From contig JAPLAU010000008.1 of the NCBI GenBank assembly GCA_026393115.1, positions 186,001 through 250,000 of the forward strand: a stretch of 64,000 nucleotides of DNA, in the 5' to 3' direction. The stretch comes from Actinomycetota bacterium. Lineage in GTDB: Bacteria > Actinomycetota > Actinomycetes > S36-B12 > CAIYMF01. Positions 9,714-19,022 of this stretch are shown here, in pieces; position 1 is the stretch's first letter; each line of letters begins with the position of its first letter. The notes below the pieces were generated by a model, which worked only from the letters and a program-made list of their open reading frames with translations, searched no databases and was not told where the DNA came from. The translations under genes and the position numbers were made by a program.

Positions 9714-9756
9714 CGAAAGACCCCCCGCCTGCGAATGCAGGTCGACGGGTCTTTCG
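9714..9756. terminator. Bidirectional terminator between convergent genes
   Basis: Arms CGAAAGACCC (9714-9723) and GGGTCTTTCG (9747-9756) are perfectly complementary, with an inner CTGC/GCAG stem. A-rich and T-rich flanks on the two sides allow termination of both the TPR gene and the leftward acyl-CoA dehydrogenase gene. Confidence 0.8.
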
Positions 9757-9768
9757 CGTCGTTGGGAT

Positions 9769-11604
9769 TTAAAAAGCAGCCTCGTCGAGTTCCATGACCG
9801 ACAGGTCGGTTGCCTCGAGAATTCCGCGCTCAGCTGCCAGCAGCGGCAGACGGTTGCGGGTGAACCACGATGCCGAAGCGACCTTGCCTTCGTAGAAGGC
9901 CACATCGCGGTCGGAGGCACCAGCTTCCAAGGCTGCGATCGCCACCTCTGCCTGGCGCACGAGCAGCCAGGCGAGCGTGAGGTCGCCGACTGACATCAGC
10001 AAACGGGTCGAGTTCAGACCCACCTTGTAGATCTGCGAAATGTCGGTCTGCGACGCCATTGCCCACTCGCCGAGTTTGCCGATCATGCCCTGCACATCTT
10101 CGAGGCCCTTGCCAAGCAGCTCGCGCTCGACGGTGAGCTGGCCGCCGCCGCCATCTCCCTTGACCGTCTCGGTGATCTCGGCTGCCAGGTTGAACACGGC
10201 CTTGAATTGGTCGCGCACCATCTTGCGGAAGAAGAAGTCGAGACCCTGAATAGCAGTCGTGCCTTCATAGAGAGTGTCGATCTTGGCATCGCGGATGTAC
10301 TGCTCGATGGGGTAGTCCTGTAGGTAGCCGCTACCGCCAAGCGTCTGCAGTGATTGCGCGAGTACTTCGTACGCGCGCTCGGAACCGACACCCTTGACGA
10401 TGGGGAGTAGAAGATCGTTCATGCGCTCGGCCATGTCGAGATCGATCGACGTGTCACCACCGTGCGCGAGCATCACCTTGTCTTGCCAGCTCGCGGTGTA
10501 TTGCACGAGTGCACGCAAGCCTTCGGAGTACGACTTCTGCAGCATCAGTGAACGGCGTACGTCGGGGTGGTGCGTGATGGTGACGCGCGGTGCGGTCTTG
10601 TCTAGCATCTGCGAAAGGTCGGCGCCCTGAACGCGAGTCTTGGCGTAGTCGAGTGCGTTGAGGTAGCCGGTCGACAGTGCCGAGATTGCCTTGGTACCCA
10701 CCATCATGCGGGCGTACTCGATGACGAGGAACATCTGTGCGATGCCTTCGTGCACATCGCCGCAGAGCCAACCGATGGCGGGCTCGCGCTCACCGAACGT
10801 GAGTTCGCAGGTTGTGGACGCCTTGAGGCCCATCTTCTTTTCGACGTTGGTGGCGTATACGCCATTGCGCGCGCCGAGTTCACCGGTCTGGAAGTCGAAG
10901 TGGAACTTGGGCACCATGAACATCGACAGTCCCTTGGTGCCGGGTCCGGCACCTTCGGGGCGAGCGAGCACCAAGTGAATGATGTTTTCGGTCATGTCGT
11001 GCTCGGCACTGGAGATGAAGCGCTTGACACCTTCGATGCGCCAGGTGCCGTCACCGTTGTCGATCGCCTTGGCGCGACCGGCACCAACATCGGAGCCGGC
11101 ATCGGGCTCGGTGAGCACCATGGAGGCGCCCCACTGACGCTCGATCATGATCTGCGCGATGTGCTTTTGCACGTCGTTGCCCACGTGGTCGAGCACCGCG
11201 GCGAAGCCGGCGCCTGACATATACATGAAGGCTGCGGGGTTACTTCCGGTCATCATTTCGGCGCCGGCCCAGCGCAAACTGCTCGGGCAACCAACGCCAC
11301 CGAGGTGCACAGGAAGGTCAAGGTTCCAGAAGCCACTGTCCATGAGCGCCTTGTACGACTTCTTGAAGTCGTCGGGCATGGTGACCGTGTACTGAGCGGG
11401 GTCGTACACCGGAGGGTTGCGATCGGCACTGGTGAACGACTCAGCCAGCACGCCCGTCGAGAGGGTTTCGACCTCGCGCAGAATGCTGCGCGCCGTGTCG
11501 ATGTCCATCTCAGCGAAGGCACCGTCGCCGAACTGGTCCTGAATGCGAAAGACCTCGAAGAGATTGAATTCGATGTCGCGCAGGTTGCTCTTGTAGTGAC
11601 CCAT
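9769..11604 (-). CDS. Acyl-CoA dehydrogenase, long (FadE5-like) type
   Basis: 611-residue FAD enzyme of fatty-acid beta-oxidation, oxidising acyl-CoA to enoyl-CoA with ETF as acceptor. Visible are the middle-domain flavin-binding segment ([13 protein letters not shown]), the C-terminal helical domain and the catalytic-base motif [11 protein letters not shown]. The extra ~150 C-terminal residues are typical of the larger ~600-aa subgroup that acts on long or broad-range acyl chains. Electrons would pass through ETF to the EtfD protein encoded at 44.1-46.3 kb. The gene is monocistronic with a paired palindromic operator upstream, so it is probably induced by fatty acids or acyl-CoA. Confidence 0.92.
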   Translation of the reverse strand: MGHYKSNLRDIEFNLFEVFRIQDQFGDGAFAEMDIDTARSILREVETLSTGVLAESFTSADRNPPVYDPAQYTVTMPDDFKKSYKALMDSGFWNLDLPVHLGGVGCPSSLRWAGAEMMTGSNPAAFMYMSGAGFAAVLDHVGNDVQKHIAQIMIERQWGASMVLTEPDAGSDVGAGRAKAIDNGDGTWRIEGVKRFISSAEHDMTENIIHLVLARPEGAGPGTKGLSMFMVPKFHFDFQTGELGARNGVYATNVEKKMGLKASTTCELTFGEREPAIGWLCGDVHEGIAQMFLVIEYARMMVGTKAISALSTGYLNALDYAKTRVQGADLSQMLDKTAPRVTITHHPDVRRSLMLQKSYSEGLRALVQYTASWQDKVMLAHGGDTSIDLDMAERMNDLLLPIVKGVGSERAYEVLAQSLQTLGGSGYLQDYPIEQYIRDAKIDTLYEGTTAIQGLDFFFRKMVRDQFKAVFNLAAEITETVKGDGGGGQLTVERELLGKGLEDVQGMIGKLGEWAMASQTDISQIYKVGLNSTRLLMSVGDLTLAWLLVRQAEVAIAALEAGASDRDVAFYEGKVASASWFTRNRLPLLAAERGILEATDLSVMELDEAAF

Positions 11605-11634
11605 GTCCCTGATCCCTCCGATGGGGAGCGCCGT

Positions 11635-11675
11635 GTTACTGGTGAGTAACTTCCATTGTGCTACTCATCAGTAAC
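11635..11675. promoter_or_regulatory. Two tandem palindromes, probable TetR-type operators
   Basis: Two copies of TACT-N4-AGTA, at 11635-11650 (GTTACT-GGTG-AGTAAC) and 11662-11675 (TACTCATCAGTAAC), lie just upstream of the acyl-CoA dehydrogenase start. Spacing and symmetry are those of TetR-family fatty-acid regulators. No regulator gene is adjacent, so the repressor must be encoded elsewhere. Confidence 0.6.
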
Positions 11676-11741
11676 TTTTGCAAGTGCTCCGGGAGTTCCA
11701 TGTCGCCCGACCGGACCAGCCGCCGTGAGTAGGCTGTCGGC

Positions 11742-12242
11742 GTGAGCCAGACAGCGACACACCCGCGCACTGTGTCCAGACCTGCGCCCTATGGCCGGGT
11801 GCTCATCACGGGCGTCGTATTTGGCTTTCTAGTCATGATTCCTACGGTGATTCTGTACTGGATTCTGCGGCTACTGGGTGTGCCCTTTGAGGTGTCTCGA
11901 GGGTCGGAGGAACCGACCCAGATCACCACCTGGCAGATAATTGCCGCGCCGATCGTCGCCGGTTTCCTCGCGGCGGTGCTGGCCGGCACCTTCCGCACGC
12001 TGTATCACGGGCCGCGGGTCGCCGCGATCGTTCTGGGCGCGCTCACACTCGCTTCGTGCGCGGCCCCGATTTTGCAACCCGACAGCGTTCCGCCTTCAAC
12101 GAAGGTCTCGCTGATCGTGCTGCACCTGCTGGTAGGTGGTGTGCTCACGTGGGCGCTCGCCCGTGCGATCACCAGCGAGGATCCCCCGCCCGGAGTCGTC
12201 GATGAACTCGACTCGCGACACCCGGGTGCCGGCGGGCGGTAG
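11742..12242 (+). CDS. Four-helix membrane protein, function unknown
   Basis: 166 residues, four predicted transmembrane helices (about residues 23-47, 68-85, 93-112 and 125-145) and no recognisable catalytic motif. It resembles the many small four-helix actinobacterial proteins of unknown function (DUF6069-like in layout, from memory). GTG at 11742 is the start. The 3' end overlaps the likely start of the downstream GNAT gene, so the two are probably co-transcribed. Nothing in the sequence indicates a specific role. Confidence 0.7.
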   Translation: MSQTATHPRTVSRPAPYGRVLITGVVFGFLVMIPTVILYWILRLLGVPFEVSRGSEEPTQITTWQIIAAPIVAGFLAAVLAGTFRTLYHGPRVAAIVLGALTLASCAAPILQPDSVPPSTKVSLIVLHLLVGGVLTWALARAITSEDPPPGVVDELDSRHPGAGGR

Positions 12243-13725
12243 CCTTCACCTCATGGTCACCGTGCGAGCAGATTCTGACGACTCGGGTATCGCTGTTATT
12301 TCGGCCGCTGCACGTGCGGCTGTCGCGGCATCGGGTGGCAATGGCGATGCGGCTGCGATGGCACTGCAACTGGCGGCCATGGATGCCCGCCGACGTTCCA
12401 ACGCATCGGCCGACTCGGTCGAACTTGAACTGATCGTCACCGATGACGGCACCGAGGTGCGGCTGACATTGCGTGATCACGGCGAGCCGCTGAGCGGTCC
12501 GGCCGCTGCTCTGGCCCCGCTGCTCGAACTTGAACTCATGAGTTCAAGTTCGGCTCGCGTTGATGGGCAGAGCAACCTCACCGAAATGTGGTTCCCGAAG
12601 CCAAGCCACGGAGTCACCCTTGACGAGTCTGAGATTGAACTCGTATCAGAGGATGCCGAACTCAGTTCCGAGGAAGTTGAACTGCGCGAACTGCGCCCGT
12701 CGGATGCAGCGGCGCTCACGCGCTCGATCTACCGTTCGTACGGCTGGACCTATCCGCACCCCGATCTCTACTACCCCGAGCAGGTTGCGGCGTCGATCGA
12801 GTCGGGCCGCCGCGTGGGTGAAGTCGCTGTCACGGCTGACGGTGAAGTGGTCGCGCACTGGGGTGCCATCTACCTCACGAACCGTGTGGTCGAGTCGGGT
12901 CTGGCGATCACTGACCCGCGGTTCCGTCGACGCGGAATTGCCGGCCAGCTCTTAGGCCGCCTAGAAGTACGGCTGCAAGCCAGTCACGCTTTCGGTCGGG
13001 TCGGCGAGCCGGTGTTGACGCACACAGCAACTCAAGACATGGCACTCAAAGCGGGCGGCGCCATCGTCGGTGCGTACTTGAGTTACGGCGTGCCGGTTGC
13101 GCAGGTAGGTATCACCGAAGGAATGCTGCGTGGCCGTCGATCGCTCACGGTTGCGTACTTCAACCTTGCGCCTCTCGCTGAAGAAACCCTCTACATTCCG
13201 CGTCCGTACGAAGCGATCGCACAGGCGGTCATTGCGAACACGACCTGGCCCCGAATCATCGGAAGTCCGCAACGAGTGCAGGACACCCCCGACGAGTCGG
13301 TGATTGCCACGAAGTTCGACTCGTTTAACCGGCGCGGTGAAATCGACGTCAAGGTACTGGGCCGCGATCTCGTTGATGTCGTTGACCAAGCGATGGAATC
13401 GGTACGCCGCTCAGGTGCCGAAGTCATTCACGTGCGACTTCCCGTCAACGACCCCGCGCTGTCCGTTTTGGGTGAAGGACTCACCGAGCTTGGGCTCGCG
13501 TACGCGGCGATCTTCCCGGAATTCACCGATGAAGGCGACGCGCTCGTCTTGCAGTGGCTCGCCGACCCCGACGTTGAGACATCGGCGTGGCATTACGCCA
13601 ACGACGACGTCGAGGCACTGGTGATGGCGATCCTGAGCCAGATTCGTGAACTCAATGAGCGAGGCGCCGAGCAACGGCGTCGGGCGGCCCGACGGGCCAC
13701 CCTGTTCGCCGCGCTCGAACGCTAA
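12202..13725 (+). CDS. GNAT acetyltransferase with HATPase-like N-terminal domain
   Basis: About 507 residues. Residues ~15-130 resemble an anti-sigma/HATPase_c fold: an Ala-rich helix where the N-box would be, then ELELIVTDDGTEVRLTLRDHGEPL, corresponding to the strand-turn-D.G part; the N-box Asn and G2 box are not clear. A GNAT domain follows (~190-340) with the acetyl-CoA loop DPRFRRRGIAGQLLGRLE. The C-terminal ~170 residues have a second alpha/beta region. ATG 12202 has GGAG six bases upstream and retains the first beta-strand; ATG 12253 is the alternative. Substrate unknown; possibly a protein acetyltransferase with a regulatory nucleotide-binding domain. It converges with the subtilase gene with no base between stops. 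Confidence 0.72.
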   Translation: MNSTRDTRVPAGGSLHLMVTVRADSDDSGIAVISAAARAAVAASGGNGDAAAMALQLAAMDARRRSNASADSVELELIVTDDGTEVRLTLRDHGEPLSGPAAALAPLLELELMSSSSARVDGQSNLTEMWFPKPSHGVTLDESEIELVSEDAELSSEEVELRELRPSDAAALTRSIYRSYGWTYPHPDLYYPEQVAASIESGRRVGEVAVTADGEVVAHWGAIYLTNRVVESGLAITDPRFRRRGIAGQLLGRLEVRLQASHAFGRVGEPVLTHTATQDMALKAGGAIVGAYLSYGVPVAQVGITEGMLRGRRSLTVAYFNLAPLAEETLYIPRPYEAIAQAVIANTTWPRIIGSPQRVQDTPDESVIATKFDSFNRRGEIDVKVLGRDLVDVVDQAMESVRRSGAEVIHVRLPVNDPALSVLGEGLTELGLAYAAIFPEFTDEGDALVLQWLADPDVETSAWHYANDDVEALVMAILSQIRELNERGAEQRRRAARRATLFAALER

Positions 13726-16700
13726 TCACCGATCTGCGCGAAGCAGATCTGCCTGACTCTCACCGGACCGGTTGTTGGACTCCGACACCATCCAGCCCAG
13801 CGAGTTGACCTCGCCCTTGGCTGCCTTGCGCGACGTGACCGGGATCGTGGCGCGGTCGCCAGGGTTGAGTTCGGCAAAGCCACCCGTCGAACGCTGCGGC
13901 GAGAACGGGTTGAACGTCGCGTTAGTGGCGTTGATGTCGGTACCGCCCTCGTTGAACAGCGGGTAGGCGTCAACTTCCACAATGCGCATTACTTGGTGAT
14001 CGCCGTCGAGCCCGAGATCACTCGCGAGCATCGGCAGGTAGAGCGAACTACCGTCGAGAGGCGCGCCGCCTTCGTAGCCGACCATTGTGGGCGCGTTGAG
14101 TCCGATCACGAACACACCGAGGTTTCCGTCGGATGCGCCCTCGGCGACCAGACCGTAGTCAAGTGCGGCAATCACGTAGTCGGCTACGCCGTCGCCGGTT
14201 GAGTCGACATATACGTCGTACTCATTCTCAGCGGCATTCCAGAACTTGCTGTAGCCGTTGAGTGCCAGCACCATGAAGCGGTCACCGGGCACCGGTGAAA
14301 CTCCCGTTGCATCGAACGACTGCGCGCCGAGTGAGGCGAAGTCGTACGCGGCGCCGCGGTCACGCTTGTCGTTGATGAGCCACTCGTACACATCGGCGGC
14401 GCCGAATGAGATGCCGCTGTTGCGCACCTGAATGGCCGACGTTGCGTGCTCGGAGCGGCTACTTGCTTGCACTGCGCTTCGACCGTGCTGAATCACCTGC
14501 ACCGGCATCGTGACGGTTGAGGCGCCGGGGGTCGTTGCTGTGATGCGGCCAACGACAATCGGAAGTTCACCGATGGGCTGTGCTGCCACGGCTGACTTCG
14601 TCATGCGAATGCGTACCTCGATTTCACGCGATCCGGGACGCACTCGAATGTGGCGAGGCGAGACGCTGAGCGAAACGCCGGAAGGCGCCGTCGCAGCGAG
14701 ATCGACTTCGGCGTCACCGGGGCCGAGGTTGATGATGCGCACCTCCGCGCTGCGCTCGAGGCTGTTGCCTTCCTGAACCCCGAAGCTGAGTCCCACGTCG
14801 CCCGCCTTGGTCGCTTGCAGCACGACCTTGGCGTTCAGTGCGGCGAGCGGCTGCACCATTCCGTTGCCCGCGAGAACCTGAGTAGATCCGGGAGCCAGAA
14901 CCGAGGGGTCGGCGGACGCGGTGCCAACAACGGCATCCTTGACCTGCTGCGCTGTCCACGTGGGGTGTGCGCCGCGCACGAGCGCGACGATTCCGGCAGC
15001 GTGTGGGCCCGCCATCGAGGTTCCCGACAGAGTGAGTGCTTGATCGCCGGTGCCCATGGCCGCTGAAATCAGCGAAACACCGGGTGCGATCACGTCGGGC
15101 TTGACGCCTCCGTCACCACTGCGCGGTCCGGCGGAGGTGAAGCTCGCCGGCAACTGGTAGCCGGGGTTGGTGAGGGTCGTGGCCGTGAGCGATGCGTTCT
15201 GCCCGTCGAGGCCCTGGAGTGTGGTTGCCGTACTTTCCAATGCACCGAGGAACGGAATCGTCACTCCCTCGATGTCGCCTTCGTAGGGCGGAAGCCCGTC
15301 GGTGTTGTTGACCATGATGACCGCGGCAGCGTTGGCACCCTGCCCGAACTTCGCGCGGTCGACTCGATCACAGTCGCCGCGTTTGGCGACCACAATGTGG
15401 CCGTCTGTGCCCGCGTAGTCTGCGGCGTCGCAGCCCAAACCGATGCCACCGTTTCCGTCGCTCAAGACGGTGACGGGGTAGCTGCCGCCGGGGATCGCGG
15501 CGCCGTTCGCGTCGATGAGTTCGAGCGAAGTGCCCCCTGAGGTGAGGGTGGCTCCGGGGAATTCAGGCACTGCGTCGGCGGCGGCAACGGAGATTGCGCC
15601 GGCAGCGGTGCTTGGTCCGCCAACGAGGTAGTTCGCAGAGCCGGAGTTTCCAGCAGAGGCAACGACACTCACGCCCGCCTTGACGGCGCGGCCGATTGCC
15701 GACTGCTCGACACCATCGGCGTGTCCGTAGCTTGAACCGAGTGACATGTTGATGACCTGGGCGCCGTCGGCGACAGCGCGGTCGATGGCGGCAACAATCA
15801 TTGACGAATCAGTCGAACCTGTACAGCCGAAAACCTTGTATGCCATGAGTGAGGCCTGAGGTGCCGAGCCTGGGTTCACGCGCAGGTTCGCGTTATTGAC
15901 GTCAGTCTGTGTGTAGGCACCGGTGTAGGTGGCGCCAGCGCTCGTCACACCAATTCCGGCTGCGGTGCCGGCCACGTGAGTTCCGTGGTCGAAGCAGTCG
16001 AGCGGGTCTGGGTCGGGCACCGGTGTGTTGATTGCGGGGTCAGTGCTTTCCGCGTCGTACGTGTCGCCCGCGAAGTCGTATCCGGCAATGACCTTCACCG
16101 TCGGGAACGGGTGCGATCCCTCAATCACTGTGTGGTCATTGGAGTTGTAGTACTCGGTCGTGCCAGGGCCAGCGAAATCTGTGTGACCGTAATCGATACC
16201 GGTGTCGATGATGGCGACCTTGACGCCGCTTCCTGTTGCACCGGGCGAGGTCCATGCCTGCGCGGCGCCGGTGTAGTTGTTCGAACGGCCGTTGTCGGGC
16301 TTGTAGAACACCACCGGTTGCACTGCGATGACGCCCGGAATCGCTGCGATTGCGGCGAGGTCGGATCGGCGCACGGTTGCCGAGACTCCGGAGACGGCAT
16401 CGGTGTAGCGGCGCTCAACCTTGGCGCCGGCCGCACCGAGCGCGCGAACCGTGGCGTCTTGGCTGGCGCGCACCGCAGCGCGATCACGAGTCTTCGTGGC
16501 GCTCGACACTGGTTGACCGGCCGCACGCGCGGCCTCAGTCTTGTCGACGACCGTAGAGCCGCTGAACTCAACAAGTACGCGCACGCGCTGTGCACCAGTG
16601 AGTGCGCGCGGGGTGTACCCGAGGTTGTTGATCGACATGGGCGTGCGCTTGGCCATGGCGGCCTTCGCAGCGGGGATGGTCGGCGACGGCGTGGCCGCGC

Positions 16701-16782
16701 TGGCTCCCATTCCGGCGGCGGCGAGTGCTGCTGCCGAGGCGATGGCGAGAGTGATGGTGAAGCGACGCGTGACAGGGGTCAT
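13726..16782 (-). CDS. Secreted subtilisin-like serine protease (S8) with PA domain
   Basis: 1018 residues. Signal peptide at residues 1-29 (ASAAALAAAGMGASA), inhibitor-I9-like propeptide (~60-155, VRVLVEFSG...), then the catalytic domain with Asp in VAIIDTGIDYGHTDF, His in FDHGTHVAGTAAG and Ser in LSGTSMAGPHAAGIVAL. A protease-associated domain is inserted before the Ser motif (CDRVDRAKFGQGANAAAVIMVNN). The C-terminal ~330 residues are beta-rich and may mediate surface binding. All catalytic residues are present, so an active extracellular protease is expected. The stop at 13726 directly abuts the convergent GNAT stop at 13725. Confidence 0.93.
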   Translation of the reverse strand: MTPVTRRFTITLAIASAAALAAAGMGASAATPSPTIPAAKAAMAKRTPMSINNLGYTPRALTGAQRVRVLVEFSGSTVVDKTEAARAAGQPVSSATKTRDRAAVRASQDATVRALGAAGAKVERRYTDAVSGVSATVRRSDLAAIAAIPGVIAVQPVVFYKPDNGRSNNYTGAAQAWTSPGATGSGVKVAIIDTGIDYGHTDFAGPGTTEYYNSNDHTVIEGSHPFPTVKVIAGYDFAGDTYDAESTDPAINTPVPDPDPLDCFDHGTHVAGTAAGIGVTSAGATYTGAYTQTDVNNANLRVNPGSAPQASLMAYKVFGCTGSTDSSMIVAAIDRAVADGAQVINMSLGSSYGHADGVEQSAIGRAVKAGVSVVASAGNSGSANYLVGGPSTAAGAISVAAADAVPEFPGATLTSGGTSLELIDANGAAIPGGSYPVTVLSDGNGGIGLGCDAADYAGTDGHIVVAKRGDCDRVDRAKFGQGANAAAVIMVNNTDGLPPYEGDIEGVTIPFLGALESTATTLQGLDGQNASLTATTLTNPGYQLPASFTSAGPRSGDGGVKPDVIAPGVSLISAAMGTGDQALTLSGTSMAGPHAAGIVALVRGAHPTWTAQQVKDAVVGTASADPSVLAPGSTQVLAGNGMVQPLAALNAKVVLQATKAGDVGLSFGVQEGNSLERSAEVRIINLGPGDAEVDLAATAPSGVSLSVSPRHIRVRPGSREIEVRIRMTKSAVAAQPIGELPIVVGRITATTPGASTVTMPVQVIQHGRSAVQASSRSEHATSAIQVRNSGISFGAADVYEWLINDKRDRGAAYDFASLGAQSFDATGVSPVPGDRFMVLALNGYSKFWNAAENEYDVYVDSTGDGVADYVIAALDYGLVAEGASDGNLGVFVIGLNAPTMVGYEGGAPLDGSSLYLPMLASDLGLDGDHQVMRIVEVDAYPLFNEGGTDINATNATFNPFSPQRSTGGFAELNPGDRATIPVTSRKAAKGEVNSLGWMVSESNNRSGESQADLLRADR

Positions 16783-16925
16783 GAAGTGAGTGTGCCCCCT
16801 AGAGCAGGCGTTGACCTAGGTTTCGCGTTCACCCGAACGTGTACGGCGGCCCGATGAGCGAGCGGCGGTGCGGATACGGCAGGGTCTTTGCGAGGGATTC
16901 AGCGGAAATTCAGGGAGTGAGCGCG

Positions 16926-17789
16926 ATGATCGAAATCACGTGGCGGTACGACCCGGCAAGTGACCACACGGAGAATGAGCCGGCCACGCCGGCCGAGGCA
17001 TTGGCGTTGCTCGATGAGGGCAAACGCGAATTCGCCAACCTCGATAGCGCTTCTGGAGTCGATCGGCACCTTGTCATCCCCGTCACGGCCGCCGATCTCG
17101 GTATCGGCGGTATTGAGGGAGAGGCACCGAGTCAGGAGCCGTTCGTCGCGCTGCTCGGTTGCGCCGACGCGCGCGTTCCACCGGAGTTGCTGTTCATGCA
17201 GTCAGCGAACGACGCCTTCGTGGTGCGCGTTGCGGGCAACGTGCTCGGGGCTGAATGTGTCGGCAGTCTGGATTACGCCATCACACACTTGCAGTCGTTG
17301 CGCTTGCTTACCGTGATGGGGCACACCGGGTGCGGCGCTGTTGCTGCAGCTGTCGACAGTTACTTGCGTCCGATCTTCTACCTAGGTTTGTCGTCTGAAC
17401 TTCCGCTGCGCGCAGTTGTCGACGCGATTATGGCGGCAGTGCGTGGCGCTGATGTGGCGTTGCGCCGCGGTCATGGCGACGAGGTTGTTGCACGTCCGGG
17501 TTACCGTCTGGCGCTGATCGATACCGCCGTAGTGCTCAACGCTGCCGTTGCGGCTGACGCGATTCGCACGATGTTTGCTGCACGACTCGGTGCCGATCTT
17601 GACGTCGTTTTCGGTGTGTACGAGTTAGTCAGTCGTCGGGTGGGGCTTCCGCTTGATTCCGATACGAGGTGGACGCCAGGATTGACGCATGCACCGCACG
17701 GCGACGAGTTCCTCGAGTTCGTGCGCGCCGTCGTGACGTCGGCGCACGTCACGCGATTGCTTGACCTCGAGCCGAGCGGGGCGCACTAG
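16926..17789 (+). CDS. Beta-class carbonic anhydrase
   Basis: 287 residues. Zinc-dependent interconversion of CO2 and bicarbonate in the cytoplasm. The beta-class signature is clear: ALLGCADARVPPEL supplies a zinc Cys and the catalytic Asp-Arg dyad, and VMGHTGCGAVAAA supplies the zinc His and Cys. ATG 16926 is chosen because GGGAG precedes it by eight bases and the extra upstream residues are not like the family; earlier in-frame starts exist at 16839 and 16854. The C-terminal ~110 residues carry an additional helical stretch. A partly matching copy of the last codons lies at 18703-18740. Confidence 0.9.
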   Translation: MIEITWRYDPASDHTENEPATPAEALALLDEGKREFANLDSASGVDRHLVIPVTAADLGIGGIEGEAPSQEPFVALLGCADARVPPELLFMQSANDAFVVRVAGNVLGAECVGSLDYAITHLQSLRLLTVMGHTGCGAVAAAVDSYLRPIFYLGLSSELPLRAVVDAIMAAVRGADVALRRGHGDEVVARPGYRLALIDTAVVLNAAVAADAIRTMFAARLGADLDVVFGVYELVSRRVGLPLDSDTRWTPGLTHAPHGDEFLEFVRAVVTSAHVTRLLDLEPSGAH

Positions 17790-17833
17790 CGGGGTTCAGT
17801 AGTTCGGCCCCACGTGGCGAGGTGGGACGGGTT

Positions 17834-18565
17834 CTAGAAAGCCCGAATCGGTCGGATCAATAGCTGAATGGTTTTGCCGTAGCTGGCGGAGTTGACCGGT
17901 GCGGGGTAATACGCGTTCCAGGCCAAAGTCGCACCGTTTTCCGATGAGCTCAGATAGCGGGCTGAACTCAAACTCAGTGCCGTCCCCCACGTGCCACCGA
18001 CGCGTTTGTCGGTATCTATTGCGTTCACCAACGTGGTGAGTTCGTCTTTTGACGGGACAAACCAGTCAGCGAGACCGGATTGTCCCCTGTAATCAATGGC
18101 GAGTTTGCTGGCCGCCGAGCAGGAGGGAATGAGCAACTCCCGATTCTGCCTCCCCGTCCCCACCGCGGTGCCGGTCCCGCGAGTGGGCATGGACGTGTCC
18201 GTGCAGGCGCCTTGACCGGGCAACCACCAGTAGGCCGTCGGTTCGACACTTCCATTCCACCCAGCAGGTGCGGCCTCAAGATATTTGCACGTTGCTGGCA
18301 CCGTGGTCGTCCCGCAGGCGAAAGGAGTGGAAGTCACGTAGAACACAGTTCCGCCGCCAGGGCCCGTGTCCCCGACCGCGCACGCAGTGCTGCAGAGGGC
18401 CCCTGATCTCGCACCGGTGGTTCTCACTCCCACGAGCACAGCGCCAGCGACCAGTACGAGGGCGAGTGCGCCGATGATGGTCAGGTTTCGGGTGCGACGG
18501 TGTGACCGGGTCGAGGTGATGGGCGCGTCGGGTCCCATGTCGTTGTCATGGGGTGTGGCGCTCAT
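17834..18565 (-). CDS. Membrane-anchored DUF1566-like extracellular protein
   Basis: 243 residues. A cytoplasmic Arg/His-rich N-terminus is followed by one transmembrane helix (IIGALALVLVAGAVLVGV, ~residues 30-48) and an extracellular domain with AVGDTGPGGGTVFYV, LEAAPAGWNG and the C-terminal GLADWFVPSKDELTTLVNAI. These match the DUF1566/Lcl C-terminal domain, a disulfide-stabilised module of surface proteins. ATG 18565 has GAGGAG six bases upstream. It lies convergent to the carbonic anhydrase gene and close to the AICE left end. Partner unknown. Confidence 0.8.
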   Translation of the reverse strand: MSATPHDNDMGPDAPITSTRSHRRTRNLTIIGALALVLVAGAVLVGVRTTGARSGALCSTACAVGDTGPGGGTVFYVTSTPFACGTTTVPATCKYLEAAPAGWNGSVEPTAYWWLPGQGACTDTSMPTRGTGTAVGTGRQNRELLIPSCSAASKLAIDYRGQSGLADWFVPSKDELTTLVNAIDTDKRVGGTWGTALSLSSARYLSSSENGATLAWNAYYPAPVNSASYGKTIQLLIRPIRAF

Positions 18566-18828
18566 CGGGTGCTCCTCAGGTGGGCTGGTGCTCAGGATTG
18601 CCACAGTAACCACGGCCTTCTCGACCACTGATGAAAACGTACTCGTGGCGAAACCCGCGGGTTGCGCTGTGCGGATGCGCCGACGGGCGGGTTCCTCCGG
18701 GGCTTGACCTTGCGCCGAGTGGGGCGCACTAGCGCGGTTCGCGGCCGAAAATCTGCCGTGGTTGCTATCTCGGAGTCCGTTATCGGCTCTGAGATCACCA
18801 ATGCGGCAGATTGTTGCTGCGTTCGTGT
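18566..18828. other. Intergenic region left of the AICE
   Basis: No gene supported. It holds the upstream region of the DUF1566-like gene and the carbonic-anhydrase 3'-end repeat at 18703-18740. Confidence 0.6.
18703..18740 (+). repeat. Imperfect copy of the carbonic anhydrase 3' end
   Basis: 38 bases matching 17760-17797 at 34 positions (by hand), including the last codons and the TAG of the carbonic anhydrase gene. The two copies bracket the DUF1566-like gene, as if a duplication or insertion separated them. Confidence 0.7.
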
Positions 18829-18874
18829 TGGAGCGGGTGACGGGAATCGAACCCGCACTGTCAGCTTGGGAAGC
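18829..18874 (-). other. attL: displaced 3' half of tRNA-Gly
   Basis: Read on the minus strand it runs from the anticodon loop (TTCCCAA) through a well-paired T-arm and acceptor 3' strand CACCCGC to an encoded CCA. The 5' half of a tRNA is missing. One T-stem pair is C-G here and G-C in the intact tRNA, a compensatory change, which indicates both were functional tRNA ends. The identical core shared with the right end is CAGCTTGGGAAGC (18862-18874). Confidence 0.85.
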
Positions 18875-18958
18875 GCATTTCGGTGAGCGTCGGCTGGGCG
18901 GTGGCGGGGACCGTGGGTGCTGTTCAGTGCCCTTGAGTCGCCGTGAATACCCGTGGCG

Positions 18959-18978
18959 AATAGCACGCTAATCGCACG
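18959..18978 (+). repeat. Candidate integrase arm-type sites, left end
   Basis: AATAGCACG (18959-18967) and AATCGCACG (18970-18978), 11 bp apart start to start. The same pair with the same spacing lies inside the right end (32959-32978). Arm-type binding sites for the integrase are the likely explanation. Confidence 0.6.
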
Positions 18979-19022
18979 GCGATCTTGGAATTCGTGGTCC
19001 GGCGCTGCGGGGCGTGAGGTGG

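Noticed and set aside
15976-16857. 293-codon open frame on + strand opposite the subtilase 5' end
   Set aside because: Low-complexity shadow; the minus strand carries signal peptide, propeptide and catalytic residues.
18829-18874. Functional tRNA gene at the AICE left end
   Set aside because: Only the 3' half exists; no acceptor 5' strand or D-arm upstream.
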